Shown in pieces: positions 52,071 through 61,966 of a stretch of 64,000 nt of DNA (position 1 is the stretch's first letter; each line of letters begins with the position of its first letter). The stretch covers positions 1-64,000 of the IMG/VR virus record IMGVR_UViG_3300029983_000015, one strand, 5' to 3'. Position numbers and translations under genes: made by a program. Under the pieces are notes generated by a model. It had not been told where the DNA came from. It saw only the letters and a list, made by a program, of their open reading frames with translations, and ran no database searches. This DNA is from a virus.

Positions 52071-53174
52071 TTATGATTTGAGCATGTGAGCCAATTCAAT
52101 AGTCATTGCAATACTCCAACTCAAAGGATTATTATCATTTGGAGTTTTTGTTCCATGATAATATAACTCTGGTATTTCATAATCAATTGATTCGTTAATA
52201 ATTTTTTCATAAAAATATCTTGCTTTTTCTTTATCTCCTAATTGACAATATATTAATCCTAAATAGCTCAATCCAAATATCCAAGTTGCTTCTCCATTAT
52301 GATTATAATATTTATCATCTAAATATCTATACACTCCATTATCATCCAATAAATTATCTTCAATATTTTTTAATATTGTTTTTGTCATTTCAATTGTCAA
52401 TAAATTAAATGGATAAATAAGAAATAATTGTGCTAAGTCATATTTTCTGGTAGGAGTTTCATTTGGTAATATACTATTTAATGCTTTGATTCCATTTTCT
52501 ATTAAATGCTCAGGAATTTCTACATCAATATTATCACACATTTTAATTGATTTTAAGCCAGAAACTATTACTCCTATTGTGGATGCTCTAGGAGCTTCTT
52601 TACCTTCTTCCCAAGCACCTGATTCAGGTACAGTTTGATAGTCAATGGCATCTAGTAATTGAATAACTTTTGATATAATATTAATATCAGATTCATTCCT
52701 AATTATTCTCAATCCATTATTTTCTCCTATTGAAATACCATACAAAAAATAGCCTATTTGATCTATTTGTATGTGATTCCAACCAGAATGAATCTCTGTC
52801 AAATCTGGATTTATTCTTGGATTTGGAAATTCCCAATCAAAATCTATTTTCTTTTTTTTAATCAAAGATGAAAATTTTCCATACTGATCTTCTATATTTT
52901 TGTAATAATCTAACCATGTTTGGTATGTTTGAATATATTTTTCTGTATCATTCCATAATTCTGGAAATGAGCAAAAAAAATTATCTCTTAACCAACTATA
53001 ACTATAATCAGTCGATACTGATGCTTTATAAAAACCATTTGGTAATCTTAATTTGTGTAGAACTTCAAATAAATTTTTTATATCTAAGTCTAGTAATGTA
53101 TTGTAAAAATCATTATATCTTTTACAAGTTTTAAAATTTCTCTGGAAATATATTTTATAATGTTTATCTGACAT
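52071..53174 (-). CDS. GH15-like (glucoamylase-fold) protein, 367 aa
   Basis: SYSWLRDNFFCSF (about residue 57) is like the sWxRDaa motif of family GH15, and SGAWEEGKEAP (about 185) fits the general-acid region (ExG, WEE). Repeated paired helices (LSYLGLIYCQLGDKEKARYF, SWSIAMTIELAHML) suggest an (alpha/alpha)6 barrel. GH15 proteins cleave alpha-glucans such as glycogen or starch, or act on trehalose. A phage copy might degrade host storage glycogen or capsule. Intracellular: no signal peptide. The second catalytic Glu cannot be fixed by eye. Confidence 0.65.
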   Translation of the reverse strand: MSDKHYKIYFQRNFKTCKRYNDFYNTLLDLDIKNLFEVLHKLRLPNGFYKASVSTDYSYSWLRDNFFCSFPELWNDTEKYIQTYQTWLDYYKNIEDQYGKFSSLIKKKKIDFDWEFPNPRINPDLTEIHSGWNHIQIDQIGYFLYGISIGENNGLRIIRNESDINIISKVIQLLDAIDYQTVPESGAWEEGKEAPRASTIGVIVSGLKSIKMCDNIDVEIPEHLIENGIKALNSILPNETPTRKYDLAQLFLIYPFNLLTIEMTKTILKNIEDNLLDDNGVYRYLDDKYYNHNGEATWIFGLSYLGLIYCQLGDKEKARYFYEKIINESIDYEIPELYYHGTKTPNDNNPLSWSIAMTIELAHMLKS

Positions 53175-53251
53175 ATTTTTGATATTTTTTATACTAATTA
53201 TTTAACAAATTTTAAACATTATATATAAAAAAATATCAATTCAATTTTAAT

Positions 53252-53284
53252 AAAAAAAGCCTCTGAAAAATCAGAGGTTTTTTA
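53252..53284 (-). terminator. Hairpin terminator
   Basis: AAAGCCTCTGA/TCAGAGGTTT stem with T-run after the gene ending at 53285. Confidence 0.8.
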
Positions 53285-53608
53285 TTAAGAATAAAAATTA
53301 TTTTTTCTTAATTCTGCTAATATTTTTGTTAATTCATTTATTATTCCAGTGTGATTTATGGATAAAATGATAAGTGATTCTTCTAAATATGAAGTAATAT
53401 AGCTATCATAATTATACTCATGAATTGTTAATTCAATATCACCAAATATATCAGTATCAAATATAACAATTTCATTGTTGTTAGTAATATTGAGTATATT
53501 AAGCTCCTTTATTTTCATTTCACTATTAAGAAAAGATTCTATGTTATCTTTATTTAAGATAACATAGAATATTTCATCATTTATATTTAAATCTTTCCAT
53601 TTAGACAT
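53285..53608 (-). CDS. Hypothetical protein, 107 aa
   Basis: Alternating beta strands (DEIFYVILNKDNIESFLNSE, NNNEIVIFDTDIFGDIELTI), C-terminal helix. Starts 2 nt after the Clp ATPase stop, so it is in the Clp operon; might be an adaptor or a partner, but no motif shows this. Confidence 0.55.
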   Translation of the reverse strand: MSKWKDLNINDEIFYVILNKDNIESFLNSEMKIKELNILNITNNNEIVIFDTDIFGDIELTIHEYNYDSYITSYLEESLIILSINHTGIINELTKILAELRKNNFYS

Positions 53609-53610
53609 TA

Positions 53611-56145
53611 TTAAACTGTGGTATTTTCAGTTAAAATATTACCACTTTTAATTTCTTTAGATGATAATTTTGAAATTTTTACAGATGAACTATCTTTGTC
53701 GTATATTAATGATAATGTATCACCAACTGAGATTTCTTGATCAATAATCGCATCAGTAAGTTTATCTTCAATATTACTCTGAATAGCTCTCTTCAATGGT
53801 CTTGCACCATAGTTTTCATCATAACCATTTTCAAATAAATAATCTTTAAGTGATTGAGATATAATTACATCATATCCTTTTTCTTTAAGATTTGAGATTA
53901 ATGATTTACATTCAACATCAATAATACCACAAATATTTTCTTTACTTAATGAATTGAAATTTATAACTTCATCAACACGATTTAAAAATTCTGGACTAAA
54001 CACTTTTTCTAATTCTTTTTTAAGAACAGAATTTTTAGAATCTTGATTGTTTTTAGAAAGTCCAAATCCAATACCAGTTCCAAAATCTTTCAATTTTCTT
54101 GAACCTGCATTTGTTGTCATAACAATGATAGTATTTTTAAAATCCACTTTACGGCCATTACTATCAGTTAATACCCCATCATCCAATACTTGAAGTAGAA
54201 TATTTTGAACATCAGGATGAGCTTTTTCTATTTCATCAAGAAGAATAATAGAATAAGGCTTACGTCTTACTGCTTCAGTTAATTTACCTCCATCTTCATA
54301 TCCAACATAACCTGGAGGTGCTCCTACTAATCTAGATACGGAGAATTTTTCCATAAATTCACTCATATCAATTCTAATCATCGCATCTTCAGAACCAAAT
54401 AATTCTTTTGCCATAATTTTTGCAAGATAGGTTTTACCTACTCCTGTAGGACCAGAGAAAATAAATGATCCAACTGGCTTATCATGACTATTAATTCCAA
54501 CTCTTGATCTCTTGACTGATTGAACTATCTTATCAACAGCTTCGTTTTGTCCAATTACAATAGTTTTTACTTTATCAGCCATAAATTTAAGCTTATTGTT
54601 TTCATCAATAGAAACATTATCTACTGGAATTTTTGTCATAAGAGCGACAACCTCAGCAATATCTTTTTCTGTTACCATTGCACGATTATCTGAGTGCTCT
54701 TGACTCCATACTTCTCTTTCACTTTCAAGTTCAGCTTTCCATTGTTTTTCATTATCTCTATGATCAGCAGCAAGTTCATATTTTTGTGAAGAAATACAAT
54801 CAAGTTTTTCTACTATAGATATTTTTATTTTCTTACTAAGCTCAACAATTTTTTCAGGAATAGCACTTGTACCATTCACATGAACCATAGCACCAGCCTC
54901 ATCTAGAACATCAATTGCTTTATCAGGAAAGAATTTTTCTGATATATATTTGTCAGATAAATTGACACAAGCTTCTAATGCATCATCAGTATAAGTAACT
55001 TTGTGATGATCTTCATATTGTTTTTTGATATTCTTAAGAATTTCTAATGTTTCTGATTTGCTAGTTGCTTCTACAACAACTTTCTGAAATCTACGTTCTA
55101 ATGCTGCATCTTTTTCAATATATTTACGATATTCTTCAAGAGTAGTAGCACCAATACATCTGAATGTTCCTCTTGCCAATCCTGGTTTCAACATATTAGA
55201 AGCATCAAGTGATCCTTGAGCACCTCCAGCTCCAATAATAGTGTGAATTTCATCTATAAATAGAATGATATCAGGATTTTCTTCCATCTCTTTTACAATA
55301 CCTCTTAATCGTTGCTCAAATTCACCACGATATTTAGTTCCTGCTACTAATGAACCCATATCAAGAGTGATAACTTTCTTGTTTTGTAAATTTTCAGGAA
55401 CAAGTCCATCTACGATTAATTGAGCTAATCCTTCAACAATTGCTGATTTACCTACACCAGGTTCTCCAACTAATACAGGATTGTTTTTCTTACGTCTGGA
55501 TAAAATTTGTGTAATTCTTTTAATTTCATCTGCACGTCCAACTACTGGATCAAGTTTTCCTTCTTTTGCGAGATTTGTAAGATTTGTACCAAATTGATCA
55601 ATCAATTTAGTTTTTGACTTACTTTTTGAACTTCCTGTTACTTCTTCTTGTTCTTCGTCCATATTATTAACATTTTCTAATTCATCATTAATATTAAGTT
55701 CTTCTTCTTCATTCTTCAATCTATTTTTCAAACTTCTTAAAATTTCAGGTGATTTATTAAATAACTCTGAAACAAGATTATTGCTATTATCCAATATTGA
55801 ATAAAAAACATGTTCAATACAAACTTCATCTGAATCCATTGATTTCGCAAAAACAACAGAATCTTTTAGAATTTTTTCAGTTTCTAATTCCAGTGGAATT
55901 GAAGCATTTTTTCTGAGTGAATTTACTCCAATTTGTTCTTGCATCACAGAAGACCACTCAGATATTGTTTTCTTAATGGCATCAATATTTAGATTAAGAT
56001 CCCTCATAATTTGAGATGCATCAGAATATTCATCATCTATCATTGATAGAAATAAATGTTCAGGTCTGATTGATTTAGACTTAATCTTAATAGCAATGTC
56101 CTTACTTTTTTTAATGACTTCTTCTACTTCTTTTGAGTAATTCAT
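53611..56145 (-). CDS. clpC: ClpC/ClpA-type AAA+ unfoldase
   Basis: 844 residues. Clp N-terminal double-repeat domain (about 1-150), first AAA module with [15 protein letters not shown] (about 222) and [13 protein letters not shown], a short coiled-coil M region, second AAA module with [12 protein letters not shown] and a C-terminal D2-small domain. GTGIGFGL (residues about 680-690) holds the IGF tripeptide that docks ClpP, separating it from ClpB. It unfolds substrates for ClpP. Operon: ClpS, membrane protein, Clp ATPase, small protein. Confidence 0.9.
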   Translation of the reverse strand: MNYSKEVEEVIKKSKDIAIKIKSKSIRPEHLFLSMIDDEYSDASQIMRDLNLNIDAIKKTISEWSSVMQEQIGVNSLRKNASIPLELETEKILKDSVVFAKSMDSDEVCIEHVFYSILDNSNNLVSELFNKSPEILRSLKNRLKNEEEELNINDELENVNNMDEEQEEVTGSSKSKSKTKLIDQFGTNLTNLAKEGKLDPVVGRADEIKRITQILSRRKKNNPVLVGEPGVGKSAIVEGLAQLIVDGLVPENLQNKKVITLDMGSLVAGTKYRGEFEQRLRGIVKEMEENPDIILFIDEIHTIIGAGGAQGSLDASNMLKPGLARGTFRCIGATTLEEYRKYIEKDAALERRFQKVVVEATSKSETLEILKNIKKQYEDHHKVTYTDDALEACVNLSDKYISEKFFPDKAIDVLDEAGAMVHVNGTSAIPEKIVELSKKIKISIVEKLDCISSQKYELAADHRDNEKQWKAELESEREVWSQEHSDNRAMVTEKDIAEVVALMTKIPVDNVSIDENNKLKFMADKVKTIVIGQNEAVDKIVQSVKRSRVGINSHDKPVGSFIFSGPTGVGKTYLAKIMAKELFGSEDAMIRIDMSEFMEKFSVSRLVGAPPGYVGYEDGGKLTEAVRRKPYSIILLDEIEKAHPDVQNILLQVLDDGVLTDSNGRKVDFKNTIIVMTTNAGSRKLKDFGTGIGFGLSKNNQDSKNSVLKKELEKVFSPEFLNRVDEVINFNSLSKENICGIIDVECKSLISNLKEKGYDVIISQSLKDYLFENGYDENYGARPLKRAIQSNIEDKLTDAIIDQEISVGDTLSLIYDKDSSSVKISKLSSKEIKSGNILTENTTV

Positions 56146-56154
56146 AGGCTTTAA

Positions 56155-56433
56155 TTAATTAATTTTATTATTGTTATTGTAATCGTTAGTGTATTTAATG
56201 AACGCTTTCATTAATTGAAATTTTTTCATTTTTATTTTTTTACCAATTGTAACAGAAATTAATAAAACTGGTAAAAATAACATCAAGGCAAAAATCCAAA
56301 TATACAAATCGTATGTATATTCTAATAATCTCATTAATGATTTCGCCCATTTTTTATAAATATCTCCGCTTTTATTTTTTAATATAAAAGTTTTATAAAT
56401 ATATAATATATAATCTATTGTAAATTTTTTCAT
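56155..56433 (-). CDS. Small membrane protein in Clp operon, 92 aa
   Basis: One clear hydrophobic span (LYIWIFALMLFLPVLLISVTI, about residues 48-68) flanked by basic residues. Sits 1 nt after the ClpS gene and 9 nt before the Clp ATPase. Could tether the Clp complex to the membrane; inference only. Confidence 0.6.
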   Translation of the reverse strand: MKKFTIDYILYIYKTFILKNKSGDIYKKWAKSLMRLLEYTYDLYIWIFALMLFLPVLLISVTIGKKIKMKKFQLMKAFIKYTNDYNNNNKIN

Positions 56434-56434
56434 T

Positions 56435-56728
56435 CTATTGTTCTATTGTGAGAGATAATCCTCTCTCTTCTAATAATTTTTTATAAGGCTCTAATGTTTC
56501 TCTTGAACCAGTTTTAATAACATCTTTACCAATAAGATGTACATTATAGGCTGATGCTTCTGCTTTTTTAGGTGGAAATTTTAAATAAGCCATTAAGCAT
56601 GTGATAACCCATTCAAATGAATTTACATCATCATTCCATAATATCAATTTAAATTCTTCTTCAGTATTAGTAGAAATTCCATTTTCTGATAAAATTTCAT
56701 CTAATGATTTTGTTTTTGTTTTCTCCAT
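56435..56728 (-). CDS. clpS: ClpS adaptor
   Basis: 97 residues. LILWNDDVNSFEWVITCLMA matches the ClpS core (LxNDDxTPMEFVV); the NDD Asp residues and the later His (NVHLIGKDV) that bind N-degrons are kept. ClpS delivers proteins with destabilising N-terminal residues to ClpA/ClpC. Heads the operon with the phage Clp ATPase, under a host-type promoter. Confidence 0.88.
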   Translation of the reverse strand: MEKTKTKSLDEILSENGISTNTEEEFKLILWNDDVNSFEWVITCLMAYLKFPPKKAEASAYNVHLIGKDVIKTGSRETLEPYKKLLEERGLSLTIEQ

Positions 56729-56794
56729 AACTTATTATATGTATATAAACTTTATTGTAAAGTTTCATTTAATTATTTATTGTAATTGATAATG

Positions 56795-56825
56795 CAAATT
56801 TACAACATTTTTTCCTAATATCAAA
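56795..56825 (-). promoter_or_regulatory. Bacteroidota-type promoter for clpS operon
   Basis: Minus strand TTTG (56822-56825), 19-nt spacer, TAAATTTG (56795-56802), about 65 nt before the ClpS ATG. Confidence 0.7.
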
Positions 56826-57014
56826 ACTTATTATAATAATATTTCAATAATATATTTAACTATCTGATTATAAACAAAATAAAAAATACATATTTTATAT
56901 TTTATGATATGTATATATTAATCAGTGAAAATCATTAAATACTTAAAAATTAAGCTAAAAACAAGGTTTTTATAATTAATATATACAGTTATAAAAAATA
57001 ACTGAGTAATAATA

Positions 57015-57275
57015 ATGATGAATAATATTATAGTATTTGAAAATTATGATAATGAAAATTATGATAATGAAAACATAAAACGTCTGAAATCTCCAGATGT
57101 ATCATATATGGAATTAATGAAAAGTAAATTTCGTTGTAATGAGTGCTCTTTTTATGAGCATGACTATTGTAAAAATGTAAAAGTTAAATCCAAAGTTAGT
57201 TCTGATGGCTGCTGCAATTTATATTATCCTAAAAAAAGAGATGAAGTTAATAGCAAAAATTGGAAAATATATTAA
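57015..57275 (+). CDS. Cys-rich small protein, 86 aa
   Basis: Residues about 35-70 have five Cys (RCNECSFYEHDYCKNVK, DGCCNLYYPK), a likely metal-binding knuckle. Starts MMNNIIVFENYDNENYDNEN with an internal YDNEN repeat; IVFENY may be a divergent N-tag. No KFN end. Lone plus-strand gene divergent from clpS. Confidence 0.55.
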   Translation: MMNNIIVFENYDNENYDNENIKRLKSPDVSYMELMKSKFRCNECSFYEHDYCKNVKVKSKVSSDGCCNLYYPKKRDEVNSKNWKIY

Positions 57276-57280
57276 TAAAA

Positions 57281-57357
57281 TATAAGTCATAAGGCTTATA
57301 AACATAATTTATAAGTCATAAGGCTTATAATATAATTTATAAGTCACCAGGCTTATA
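57281..57357. repeat. Three tandem palindromic repeats
   Basis: TATAAGTCATAAGGCTTATA at 57281-57300 and 57310-57329, and TATAAGTCACCAGGCTTATA at 57338-57357; spacing 28-29 bp. Each is an inverted repeat (TATAAG...CTTATA). The third copy contains the stop and last codons (KPGDL) of the minus-strand gene at 57337. Confidence 0.8.
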
Positions 57358-57906
57358 TTTATTTATCTTATTTATCTTATTTATCTTATCACATCTTTCT
57401 TTTTTTATGCTGGTTAATATAAATCTATATGACAATAAAACACACTCTGGAAATCTTTCAATATTACTAATAAAATTACTATCTATTATAAGAATGTTAA
57501 GTTTTTCTTTTTCTATTTTATCATTAATATTGGTGGAAATTTCTTCTACAAATGATGATGATAACATGGTAATAACATCTGTTCCAGATATCATTTTAAA
57601 TTCTTCTTCTTGATTAATAGAAAATTTAATTTTTATTTGATATGTATTAAATTCATAATAATTTTTTGTGCCTATAACTAATTTGACATTTTCTAATTTT
57701 AATTTTGATAACGTTCTTATTGAAATCGGTAAAATATTATCATCATAAATACTATTTGATATATGTAAATTATTGTGATTAAATGAGCACAATTCAGAAA
57801 AAATAGAAATAGGTTCTTCAAATCTTTTATCGATATTTAAAGTATTAATAATAGGACTCCATTTAATGATCGCACGATTAATAAAATTACTGTCGATTGT
57901 TATCAT
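57337..57906 (-). CDS. Hypothetical protein with repeated KINKINK end, 189 aa
   Basis: Beta-rich first half, C-terminal KKERCDKINKINKINKYKPG DL: a variant of the second tag in which KIN is tripled, followed by KPGDL. Stop codon lies in the palindromic repeat. Related in outline to 34420 and 50760 (strand-rich with a final basic tag). Unknown function. Start overlaps the upstream gene by 4 nt. Confidence 0.55.
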   Translation of the reverse strand: MITIDSNFINRAIIKWSPIINTLNIDKRFEEPISIFSELCSFNHNNLHISNSIYDDNILPISIRTLSKLKLENVKLVIGTKNYYEFNTYQIKIKFSINQEEEFKMISGTDVITMLSSSFVEEISTNINDKIEKEKLNILIIDSNFISNIERFPECVLLSYRFILTSIKKERCDKINKINKINKYKPGDL

Positions 57907-58142
57907 AATTTATCATTATCTTTTTTTTCGTCATCATTTCTTCTAAATAGATATTTCTCATAATAATCTTTTTCCATATTATGTAATGTTGATAATATAA
58001 TCTCCACAAAATCAATTTTTCTCTTACCCTCTTTATTGTATTCTATACTAAAATTCCTGGCTTCTTCAACTTCACCAATCAAATCCTCCAATGATATATA
58101 TGGCTTACCATCATCTCCTTTAATAGTTCTTACAACTCCCAT
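57903..58142 (-). CDS. Hypothetical protein, 79 aa
   Basis: Begins MGVVRTIKGDDGKPYISLED; helical middle, acidic/basic tail (FRRNDDEKKDNDKL). 23 nt downstream of the recombination nuclease gene; not recognised. Confidence 0.55.
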   Translation of the reverse strand: MGVVRTIKGDDGKPYISLEDLIGEVEEARNFSIEYNKEGKRKIDFVEIILSTLHNMEKDYYEKYLFRRNDDEKKDNDKL

Positions 58143-58165
58143 TTACTTTTATGATCATTTTTATT

Positions 58166-61100
58166 TTAATAAACTAATTCTAAGTGAGAAATTAATTCAT
58201 CGTCTTTATCAACTTCAATTGAAGCATCAAAATTTATATTATGCACTTGCTCAATAATTACTATTTTATTTACTTTATATTTCAATTCATCAATAAATTC
58301 TAAAAATTGTTGAACAGATTTTGTTTTCTTACCATCAATTAATTTACCCATAATTTCATCTAAAACAATGAAAGTAGATTTGGATTTTACATTTATTTGT
58401 CTCAAAGATATTTTCAAAGCAAGGGCACAAAATGTCCTTTCCTTACCAGAGCTTTCAATAGCATTTTGACTAGTATCAAGTCTATCATCTGCACTAAGTC
58501 TCAAATTCAAATTTTCATCAAAGAATAATGTAAAATCAACATTACTCAGTAAATCATTCAATTCTTTATTTATTAAATGAATGGATTTTTTTAATAAAAA
58601 TGTAGGTAATCCATCACGACTAATACATTTTTGATACTCCTTTAATAACTCATCTCGTTTCTTTTGCTTTAAATATTTTTTTATTTTAGTAGATATATTA
58701 AATATGTCAGTTTCTTTAAGAAGAATGTTTTTTTCTAAATCAATATTTATTTTTGAAAAATCTTTTATTTTTTCTTTATAATTTTTAATATTATAATCTA
58801 CATCATCAATTGAAATTTGAATTTTTTTATTTTCATCAATTTTAACTTTATATTCTTGGTATTTTTCAATTTCTGATTTTAATTCTTTAATTTTAAAATT
58901 AAAATTTTCAAGTGTCAAAATAATATTATCTCTATTCGATATTTTTTTATTTCTCAAATCAAAATTATCTTTCTTAATTTCTTCTATTGTAATATTATTT
59001 TCAATATCATCGATATTGATTTCTTTTAATTCTACTTCGATGTTTTTTATTAATTGTAAAGTATTATCTTTTCCTTTTTCTATGTTTGTTATTAGAGTTT
59101 TACCCTTATCAATATTTTCATTTAATGTTAAATAATTATCAAAGTTATTATTTTCAATATTTTCAATTGATATATTCAATTCTATATTATCTTGTCTCAA
59201 TGTCTTGCTACTACCGACATCTTTTAATTTTGATAATATATCTTCATTATAATCACCTTGTTCTAATCTTTTTTTCATATCTTCATAATTAAAGATATTT
59301 GAATTACAATCAATTGAATCATTTTTCAATTCTTTATATTTCAATAAACAATCTTTTATTATTAATAAATTTGGTTCTTTTTTAATTTCAAGACTTCTAA
59401 TTTTATCTTCTAAATGAGCTAAGTGTTCTGAGTAATTTGGATCATTTTTATCATAAGCTCTACCGCAACTAGGACATGATTTTGAATTTTTAAATGTTTC
59501 AATTTCTTTATCTAATTCATCATTTGATTTTTTAGCATTAATACCATCTTTTTGTAAAAGTTTTATATTCGATGCTAATTCTATGGATTCTAATTCAAAA
59601 ACTTGAATTTGAGAAGTTATTTTTTTTATCTCATCTTTTATAATATTAGATTTTTTATTTTTAATAACTTCAATTTGCAAATCATTTGCTGTTATTTTTG
59701 ATAGTATTTTTTTAATCTCATTTTGCTTCAGTTCTTCAATCTTAACATTAACTTTATCAATCTTTCCATCTGATTCTAACAATGAATTTTTTAAAGTTGA
59801 AATTTTATCTTTTAACTCTGAAATTTTTAAATTTGTTTGCTTCAATTTAATTTTAAAATCATCAAGTTTAGATGAATCAAACTCAGTAGGTAATTTATCA
59901 ATTTCTTTTTCTAAATTAACTCTTTGTATTTTAGATTCTTCAATTTTAGTATTATAATTCTTAATTGTATTTAAATTCAAATCTTCATTGAAAGTTAACA
60001 TTGATAAATCAATATTACTTAATTTTTTATTTAATTCATCTCTAGTGATATTATACAATAATAATTCTTTTTCTATTCTTTCAATTTCAGAAATATTAGT
60101 ATCTACTATTGCTTTAATATCAACTATATCAGAATTTAATTCTTTTATATTTTCTTCTGAATCTTGAATATTTACAATTAATTTTTCTTCTATAATTTCT
60201 TTTTTATATTCTTTAAATTCATTTGATTTAGTTTCAAATATATCATATCCAGCATCTCTAATAATATTATCCATGAAAATACTTCTATTTTCAGATAATA
60301 AATCATTTAAATTATCAGCGTTGGTGAATGATAGTCTAATAAAATCCTTCAAATCTCCTAAAATAGAATCTAATTCTTTTTGAGTTTTACTTTTAACTTC
60401 ATCAGTTAATTTATTTTTTTCACAAATATCTTCACTCTTATAGAAATCTAAAGATGTAGGACAACTTGTTAAAGATGTGTGTGCCTTATTCCAAACTCTT
60501 TCAGTCTTTCTCTGAATTACAAATTTATTACCATTTGAATTAATTACTGCTCCACCATTAACAAAATCTAATTCTCTTTTATTATTTATGTATCTAGAGT
60601 CTCCAAATTTTTCAGGACTTAATGTTGTTGTAGTTTTACCATATAGAATATAAGTAAGAGCATCAAGAATCGTAGTTTTTCCTTCCTGATTTTCACCATG
60701 AATCTGTACAATTCCATTAATATCTTTCCATTCTATTACATTGTCGTCTCCATAAGACTTAAAATTACTAAACCAGAATTTATCAATACTCCATTCTGTA
60801 TTCTTCAAAACATCTACTAATTGTATTCTACTATTGATGATATCATCAATATTAAGTATAGATTCAATGTCATCTTTTTTATACTTCTGTTCTACTAAAT
60901 ACTCATTAAATATTTCTCTTTGAGTTTCAGTATCAGTCAAATCAATAGATTCTGATAACATCTTAGATGATAATATATCTGTATATAAATAATTTTTTTC
61001 AAAAACTACCTTAATTGTGTTAAATTTATTTTTAATATAATCTCGTATCTTCTTTTCATTTACTGTATTAATGATTGAAGAGTATTCTTTCCAATGAACT

Positions 61101-61918
61101 TTAATCTCAGTGTCTTTTCCAATATTATTAGCAGATAAATTTAAATTATCATAGTCTGATGATTCATCAATATATAAATTTATAAATGTATGATCATTTT
61201 CAATATCATATTCAGTAACATTAAAATCAGAAGGTGATTTAATATTCCATAATAAAAAACCATGATTCTCAACAGTTTCACCATAAGATTGTTGGATTGT
61301 TGAACCACAATATGCTGCAGATTTATCGTTTCTTAAATATTGACGCTTGTGAATATCACCAATAAGAACAAAATCATTATTATTAAAATAATTTATATTT
61401 TTATATTTATTAGCATCATTAAATACTTTTCCTGTATTTGATGTTACATTTAAAACTGGATCATGAAATAATCCAATATGAATTTTATCATCAGTTTTTT
61501 TATTATTTAACCATGGATCATTATCTTTATCTGAGTGCTCATACACAACCCAAACGAAATTATCATTATCATCATCATAAAAACCAGTTTTATCATAGTA
61601 AGTTACATTTGGATTATTCATAAGTTTAACTACAGTTTCTATACTATCAACTCTATTTAAACTTTTCTTTCTTATGTCATGATTACCTCTGACTATTATT
61701 ACTTTCGCAATATTTGATAACTTATTCAAGAAATCTCCAGCGATAATTTCAGCTTCATTTGAAATTTCAATGTAACTTTCAAATAAATCTCCTACAATAA
61801 CTATTCTATCTGGTTGTAATTCTTGTAATTTTTTTATAATTTTTTGAAAAATCTTATCATATTCTTCATGTCTTTCTAGATTTCTAATGTGAACATCAGC
61901 TAAGTGTGCAATTTTCAT
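58166..61918 (-). CDS. Mre11-Rad50 (gp47-gp46/SbcD-SbcC) fusion protein
   Basis: 1250 residues in one uninterrupted frame. Residues about 1-350: Mre11 nuclease with LADVHIRN (D8, H10), VGDLFE, RGNHDIR, FHDP and IGDIHKR. Then, from about 375, a Rad50/SbcC ATPase: FWFSNFKSYGDDNVIEWKD, Walker A GENQEGKT, long coiled coils with a zinc hook CPSCGRAYD near residue 820, signature ESSGKERTFCALALKI and Walker B TFIVLDEI. Processes DNA ends for recombination-dependent replication, as T4 gp46/gp47 do as separate proteins. Two nuclease motif positions differ from consensus (GDLFE for GDxxD, GDIH for GHxH). Confidence 0.9.
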   Translation of the reverse strand: MKIAHLADVHIRNLERHEEYDKIFQKIIKKLQELQPDRIVIVGDLFESYIEISNEAEIIAGDFLNKLSNIAKVIIVRGNHDIRKKSLNRVDSIETVVKLMNNPNVTYYDKTGFYDDDNDNFVWVVYEHSDKDNDPWLNNKKTDDKIHIGLFHDPVLNVTSNTGKVFNDANKYKNINYFNNNDFVLIGDIHKRQYLRNDKSAAYCGSTIQQSYGETVENHGFLLWNIKSPSDFNVTEYDIENDHTFINLYIDESSDYDNLNLSANNIGKDTEIKVHWKEYSSIINTVNEKKIRDYIKNKFNTIKVVFEKNYLYTDILSSKMLSESIDLTDTETQREIFNEYLVEQKYKKDDIESILNIDDIINSRIQLVDVLKNTEWSIDKFWFSNFKSYGDDNVIEWKDINGIVQIHGENQEGKTTILDALTYILYGKTTTTLSPEKFGDSRYINNKRELDFVNGGAVINSNGNKFVIQRKTERVWNKAHTSLTSCPTSLDFYKSEDICEKNKLTDEVKSKTQKELDSILGDLKDFIRLSFTNADNLNDLLSENRSIFMDNIIRDAGYDIFETKSNEFKEYKKEIIEEKLIVNIQDSEENIKELNSDIVDIKAIVDTNISEIERIEKELLLYNITRDELNKKLSNIDLSMLTFNEDLNLNTIKNYNTKIEESKIQRVNLEKEIDKLPTEFDSSKLDDFKIKLKQTNLKISELKDKISTLKNSLLESDGKIDKVNVKIEELKQNEIKKILSKITANDLQIEVIKNKKSNIIKDEIKKITSQIQVFELESIELASNIKLLQKDGINAKKSNDELDKEIETFKNSKSCPSCGRAYDKNDPNYSEHLAHLEDKIRSLEIKKEPNLLIIKDCLLKYKELKNDSIDCNSNIFNYEDMKKRLEQGDYNEDILSKLKDVGSSKTLRQDNIELNISIENIENNNFDNYLTLNENIDKGKTLITNIEKGKDNTLQLIKNIEVELKEINIDDIENNITIEEIKKDNFDLRNKKISNRDNIILTLENFNFKIKELKSEIEKYQEYKVKIDENKKIQISIDDVDYNIKNYKEKIKDFSKINIDLEKNILLKETDIFNISTKIKKYLKQKKRDELLKEYQKCISRDGLPTFLLKKSIHLINKELNDLLSNVDFTLFFDENLNLRLSADDRLDTSQNAIESSGKERTFCALALKISLRQINVKSKSTFIVLDEIMGKLIDGKKTKSVQQFLEFIDELKYKVNKIVIIEQVHNINFDASIEVDKDDELISHLELVY

Positions 61919-61958
61919 ATATTTATTGAATATTATTTTTTATCTTATGTGGTTTTTA

Positions 61959-61966
61959 CAAAGATA
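61959..61966 (-). promoter_or_regulatory. TATCTTTG promoter -7 box
   Basis: Minus strand TATCTTTG about 41 nt before the ATG at 61918; -33 element weak (TTTC). Confidence 0.45.

Noticed and set aside
57281-57357. CRISPR-like or attachment-site repeats
   Set aside because: Only three short palindromes with short AT spacers and no cas or integrase gene nearby.
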